From Marinovum algicola (lineage in GTDB: Bacteria; Pseudomonadota; Alphaproteobacteria; Rhodobacterales; Rhodobacteraceae): a stretch of 64,000 nt of DNA. Position numbers and translations under genes: made by a program. Each line of letters begins with the position of its first letter. The first letter of the stretch is position 1. The DNA lies in the NCBI RefSeq assembly GCF_900109145.1, contig NZ_FNYY01000002.1, positions 62,001 through 126,000 of the forward strand, given 5' to 3'. The notes under the pieces were generated by a model. It worked only from the letters and a program-made list of their open reading frames with translations, was not told the origin of the DNA and did no database searches. Positions 60,707 through 64,000 of this stretch are shown here, in pieces.

Positions 60707-61678
60707 TTACGCGCCTTTCTTCAGGTGGTTCCAGCCCCAGAGACAGATCAGCTCTGTCGCCACATGGGCGCCGGCGATGGCGGTGGCGCCGGTGGTGTCA
60801 AAGGGTGGTGAGACCTCGACGATATCGCCGCCGACCATGTTGATGCCGGCCAGCGCGCGCAAAGCGACGGCGGCCTGCGCGGTGGTCAGCCCGCCCCAGA
60901 CCGGCGTGCCGGTGCCGGGCGCATAGGCGGGATCGAGGCAATCGATGTCAAAGGTCAGGTAGGTCGGGCTGTCGCCGACGATCTCACGCACCCTGGCGGC
61001 GGTGTTTTTCGCCCCGTTTTCATGCACATCCCGCGCATCGATAAGGTGCATCCCGTGGCGATCCGGGTTGTCGGTGCGGATGCCCACATGCACCGAGCGC
61101 GAGGGATCGACCAGCCCCAGCTTGATCGCCTTGTAAAGAAAGGTGCCGTGGTCGATGCGGTCGAGATCGTCATCGGTCCAGGTGTCGGAATGGGCGTCGA
61201 ACTGGATCACCGAAAGCGGACCGAAGACCTCGGCATAGGCCTTGAGGATCGGCAATGTGATGAAGTGATCGCCGCCCAGCGTCACCGTGCCGACGCCCTT
61301 GGCCAGGATGCCGGAAATATGGCGTTGCAGCGTTTCGGGAAATTCGGAGACCTTGGCATAATCGAAGGCAAGATCGCCGTAATCGACAATCTTGAGCTCT
61401 TCCATGGGGTTATATCCCCAACCATAGGGCGCGTCAGGGCTTTGCAGGGCGCTGGCCTCGCGAATGGCGCGCGGGCCGAAACGGCTGCCGGGGCGATTGG
61501 TCACCGCCTGATCGAAGGGCACGCCGGTCACCGCCAGGTCGACGCCGGAGAGATCCTTGCTGTAGCGCCGGCGCAGAAAGGAGGTGGCGCCGCCAAAGGT
61601 GTTCTCAAAGCCGAGCCCGGTGTAACTTTCCCGCGTAAACGCCTCGTCTACCTTGGTTTTTGCGTCTTCCAGCGCCAT
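60707..61678 (-). CDS. speB: Agmatinase / ureohydrolase
   Basis: A 323-residue arginase-family enzyme. Mn ligands are seen in TLGGDHFITLP, VIQFDAHSDTW and LTFDIDCLDPAYAPGTGTP. The family members split agmatine, arginine or guanidino acids into urea and an amine. Agmatinase is the closest call; guanidinobutyrase and similar activities cannot be excluded. ATGs at 61684 and 61678 are in frame; the second is better spaced from AAGGGG. Confidence 0.9.
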   Translation of the reverse strand: MALEDAKTKVDEAFTRESYTGLGFENTFGGATSFLRRRYSKDLSGVDLAVTGVPFDQAVTNRPGSRFGPRAIREASALQSPDAPYGWGYNPMEELKIVDYGDLAFDYAKVSEFPETLQRHISGILAKGVGTVTLGGDHFITLPILKAYAEVFGPLSVIQFDAHSDTWTDDDLDRIDHGTFLYKAIKLGLVDPSRSVHVGIRTDNPDRHGMHLIDARDVHENGAKNTAARVREIVGDSPTYLTFDIDCLDPAYAPGTGTPVWGGLTTAQAAVALRALAGINMVGGDIVEVSPPFDTTGATAIAGAHVATELICLWGWNHLKKGA

Positions 61679-61766
61679 GGTCATTCCCCTTCGGATCGGC
61701 CGGTGTCTGGACTTCGTGCCCGCCCCGCGACAGGGTGCAGACAATCGCAAATGACCGGGGGCTGCA

Positions 61767-62591
61767 ATGGCTGACGACGCTTTGATCCAGGATCCGCAGG
61801 GTGGCATGCCGCGGCTGCTCGAAATCATGCGGCGGCTGCGCGATCCCGAAACCGGCTGCCCCTGGGATATCGAACAGGATTTCAGCACCATCGCGCCCTA
61901 CACCATCGAAGAGGCCTATGAGGTCGCCGATGCCATCGAACGGCAGGATTGGGGCGAACTGAAAGGCGAATTGGGCGATCTGCTGTTCCAGTCGGTGTTC
62001 CATGCGCAGATGGCGCAGGAGGCCGGGCTGTTCGACTTTGACGACGTGGCCAACACCATGTCCGACAAGATGGTGGCGCGGCATCCGCATGTGTTCGGCG
62101 CCGAGAGCCGCGAGAAGAGCCCCGAGCAGCAGACCCGCGACTGGGAGGCGATCAAGGCCGCGGAACGGGCGGAAAAGGCGCAGAAAGGCGCGCTCGATGG
62201 CGTCGCGGTCGGGCTGCCGGCACTGCTCCGCGCGTTCAAGTTGCAAAAACGCGCGGCGCGGGTGGGGTTTGACTGGCCCGAGACCGAACAGGTGCTCGAC
62301 AAGATCGCCGAAGAGGCGCGCGAGCTGGTCGAGGCGCGCGAGAGCCTGCCGCAGGACAAGGTCGAAGAGGAGATGGGCGATCTGCTCTTTGTCATGGCCA
62401 ATCTCGCACGGCATCTGGCGGTCGACCCCGAGGCCGCGCTGCGCCGGGCCAATGCAAAATTCACGCGCCGTTTCAAATCGATAGAGGCCGCACTTGCAGC
62501 GCAGGGCAGATCAACGGCCGACTCGGACCTGGACGAGATGGATGCGCTCTGGGACGCCGCCAAGGCGGCCGAACGGCGGGCCGCGGAATGA
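61767..62591 (+). CDS. mazG: Nucleoside triphosphate pyrophosphohydrolase MazG
   Basis: A 274-residue all-alpha NTP pyrophosphatase with two MazG units. The first has RLRDPETGCPWDIEQDFSTIAPYTIEEAYEVADAI and LKGELGDLLFQSVFHAQMA (ExxE and ExxD metal sites). The second has EEARELVEARESL and VEEEMGDLLFVMANLARHL. It clears abnormal or excess NTPs. The ATG at 61767 is divergent from speB. No toxin-antitoxin partner is present, which fits a house-cleaning role. Confidence 0.95.
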   Translation: MADDALIQDPQGGMPRLLEIMRRLRDPETGCPWDIEQDFSTIAPYTIEEAYEVADAIERQDWGELKGELGDLLFQSVFHAQMAQEAGLFDFDDVANTMSDKMVARHPHVFGAESREKSPEQQTRDWEAIKAAERAEKAQKGALDGVAVGLPALLRAFKLQKRAARVGFDWPETEQVLDKIAEEARELVEARESLPQDKVEEEMGDLLFVMANLARHLAVDPEAALRRANAKFTRRFKSIEAALAAQGRSTADSDLDEMDALWDAAKAAERRAAE

Positions 62592-62698
62592 TCCGTCCGC
62601 GCGCCGCCTGACACATTCTGGCGGCAAACCGCTTATGGACTCTCGGCGCCGCGATTGACAAGTTGGCGCGCAAACAGCCCTGCCCTGAACGAGGTCCC

Positions 62699-63640
62699 AT
62701 GACCCAACGCAAGATCATCATCGACACCGACCCCGGACAGGACGACGCGGTGGCGATCCTTCTCGCTCTGGCCAGCCCCGAAGAGATCGAGGTGCTGGGC
62801 ATCACCGCCGTGGCCGGCAACGTGCCTCTGGCGCTGACCGCCAAGAACGCCCGCATCGTCTGCGAACTGGCCGGCAAGCCGGAAACCCCGGTCTTTGCCG
62901 GCTGTGACAGCCCGATGAAACGGCGGCTGGTGACGGCCGAACATGTGCACGGCAAGACCGGGCTCGACGGGCCGGTGCTGTCCGATCCGACGATGGATTT
63001 GCAGGAAATGCACGCCGTGGATTTCATCATCGAGACCCTGCGATCCGAGCCCGAGGGCACGGTCACGCTTTGCCCGCTGGGCCCGCTGACCAATATCGCC
63101 ACGGCCTTTGAACGGGCCCCCGACGTGGCCGCGCGGGTGCGCGAGATCGTGTTGATGGGCGGCGCCTATTTCGAGGTGGGCAACATCACGCCCGCCGCCG
63201 AGTTCAACATTTACGTCGACCCGGAAGCCGCTGATATCGTGTTCAAATCCGGCGCACCGATCACGGTGATGCCGCTGGACGTGACCCATAAGGCGCTGGT
63301 CACCAAGGCGCGCAACGACGCGTTCCGTGCTCTGGCAACGCCGGTCGGCGTGGCGGTGGCCGAGATGACCGATTTCTTCGAACGTTTCGACAAGGAGAAA
63401 TACGGCTCTGACGGCGCGCCGCTGCATGACCCCTGCGTGATCGCCTGGCTGCTCAAGCCCGAGCTGTTTTCCGGTCGCAAGATCAATGTCGAGATCGAGA
63501 CCGGCTCTGAACTGACGCTCGGCATGACCGTGGCGGATTGGTGGGGGGTGACCGACCGGCCGGCCAATGCGCTGTTCATCGGCGATGTGGATGGCGACGG
63601 CTTCTTTGCCCTGCTGACGGAAAGGCTGGCCCGCCTATGA
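62699..63640 (+). CDS. Inosine/uridine-preferring nucleoside hydrolase
   Basis: A 313-residue ribohydrolase. The Ca-binding signature RKIIIDTDPGQDDAVAILLALA is at the N-terminus, LCPLGPLTNIATA and REIVLMGGAYFEVGNITPAAEFNIYVDPEAA follow, and the catalytic His region is in LHDPCVIAWLL. It releases bases from nucleosides for salvage, which links to hpt in function. The ATG at 62699 gives the standard opening. It overlaps the next gene by 4 nt. Confidence 0.95.
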   Translation: MTQRKIIIDTDPGQDDAVAILLALASPEEIEVLGITAVAGNVPLALTAKNARIVCELAGKPETPVFAGCDSPMKRRLVTAEHVHGKTGLDGPVLSDPTMDLQEMHAVDFIIETLRSEPEGTVTLCPLGPLTNIATAFERAPDVAARVREIVLMGGAYFEVGNITPAAEFNIYVDPEAADIVFKSGAPITVMPLDVTHKALVTKARNDAFRALATPVGVAVAEMTDFFERFDKEKYGSDGAPLHDPCVIAWLLKPELFSGRKINVEIETGSELTLGMTVADWWGVTDRPANALFIGDVDGDGFFALLTERLARL

Positions 63641-64000
63641 GCACCAGATTGCACCTCGCCGGACCGGATGACATCGAACGGCTGATGCCGCTGACCGCCG
63701 CATTCTGCGCCGAGACCGGCCTCGAGACCGATGACGACCGGCGCCGCGCCGCCGTTCTGCCACTGCTCGAAGGCTCGCCGCATGGCGCAGTCTATCTGAT
63801 CGGGCCGCAGAAGGCGCCGGTGGGCTATATCATCCTCAGCTTCGGCTGGTCGCTGGAGTTTGGCGGCATGGACGGCTTTGTCGACGAGCTCTACATCCGC
63901 CCCGCCGTGCGTGGCCGCGGCATGGCGACCGATGTGCTCTATTCCCTGCCGCGGGCGCTGCGCGATGCCGGGCTCAAGGCGCTGCATCTGGAGGTGAAGC
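63637..64000 (+). CDS. GNAT-family N-acetyltransferase, N-terminal part (runs off window)
   Basis: The ATG overlaps the nucleoside hydrolase stop (ATGA), and 121 codons are visible before the window ends. The acetyl-CoA loop reads RPAVRGRGMATDVL, preceded by GYIILSFGWSLEFGGMDGFVDELYI, as in GNAT motif A. The substrate is unknown. It is co-transcribed with the nucleoside hydrolase gene. Confidence 0.88.
   Translation, partial: MSTRLHLAGPDDIERLMPLTAAFCAETGLETDDDRRRAAVLPLLEGSPHGAVYLIGPQKAPVGYIILSFGWSLEFGGMDGFVDELYIRPAVRGRGMATDVLYSLPRALRDAGLKALHLEVK

Noticed and set aside
61767-62591. MazG as part of a mazEF-type module
   Set aside because: No mazE or mazF is present. The two-domain length matches the housekeeping pyrophosphohydrolase.
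1-64000. CRISPR array, prophage, insertion sequence, tRNA or rRNA genes
   Set aside because: I looked for spaced repeats, transposase or integrase motifs, terminal inverted repeats with target duplications, and tRNA-like cloverleaf ends in the gaps, and found none. A tRNA scan would settle the last point.

Overview
The window is 64 kb of a GC-rich alphaproteobacterial chromosome. Gene content and codon use (third positions nearly always G or C) point to Rhodobacteraceae, probably the Roseobacter group. The markers are the lptF-lptG-lptD-surA-pdxA-rsmA operon, the DUF4167, DUF6456 and DUF6477 proteins, a TIGR02281 retropepsin, non-pyrrolysine MttB, paired Lin0512 proteins, and two families of hairpin-forming intergenic repeats. 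I cannot name the genus. The region is densely coding (about 68 genes, one gap over 300 bp) and looks like stable chromosome. I see no transposase, integrase, phage gene, tRNA, rRNA or CRISPR array.

Layout. 1-6 kb: a cut-off alpha/beta hydrolase, a Coq10/RatA-like START protein, hpt with a 59-residue membrane protein behind it, and a LysR gene divergent from cytochrome c', a diheme cytochrome c and an FAD monooxygenase. 6-10 kb: lipA, a Prx5-type peroxiredoxin, and a phenylalanine hydroxylase operon (phhA-phhB) divergent from an Lrp regulator, with an exact 21-bp duplication between them. 10-14 kb: DUF6456 and DUF6477 proteins, then a minus-strand set of two Lin0512 paralogues and an MttB-like methyltransferase, then a DUF2270 membrane protein. 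14-25 kb: guaA with a clear terminator, a large AsmA/YhdP-like protein, Bcp with a ferritin-like protein, an M23 peptidase overlapping a bactofilin, a cupin, and a DUF1007-NicO metal-transport pair. 25-34 kb: HNH nuclease, ABC-F ATPase, a VOC protein, an esterase-alkA-cobK overlap chain, a PHB-depolymerase-like esterase, an MFS transporter and a squalene/phytoene-synthase-like protein. 34-43 kb: cimA, cysS, YjbR-like, an aminotransferase with a TfoX C-terminal-domain protein, NUDIX, ndk, a second ABC-F ATPase and MarC. 43-47 kb: a retropepsin-like protease converging on a 1,008-residue exported caspase-TPR protein. 47-64 kb: holC-pepA, the LPS-transport/pdxA/rsmA operon, DUF4167, prmC-prfA, two small envelope proteins, agmatinase, mazG, a nucleoside hydrolase and a truncated GNAT gene.

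How genes work together. Many neighbours overlap by 1 to 19 nt and are probably translationally coupled: lptF/lptG/lptD/surA/pdxA for outer-membrane assembly, prfA/prmC for release factor and its methylase, M23/bactofilin for cell shape, DUF1007/NicO for Ni or Co transport. The main items for a second look are the caspase-TPR protein beside a retropepsin, the two Lin0512 paralogues of which only one keeps the family signature, the 21-bp tandem repeat upstream of phhA, and the two dispersed intergenic repeat families.
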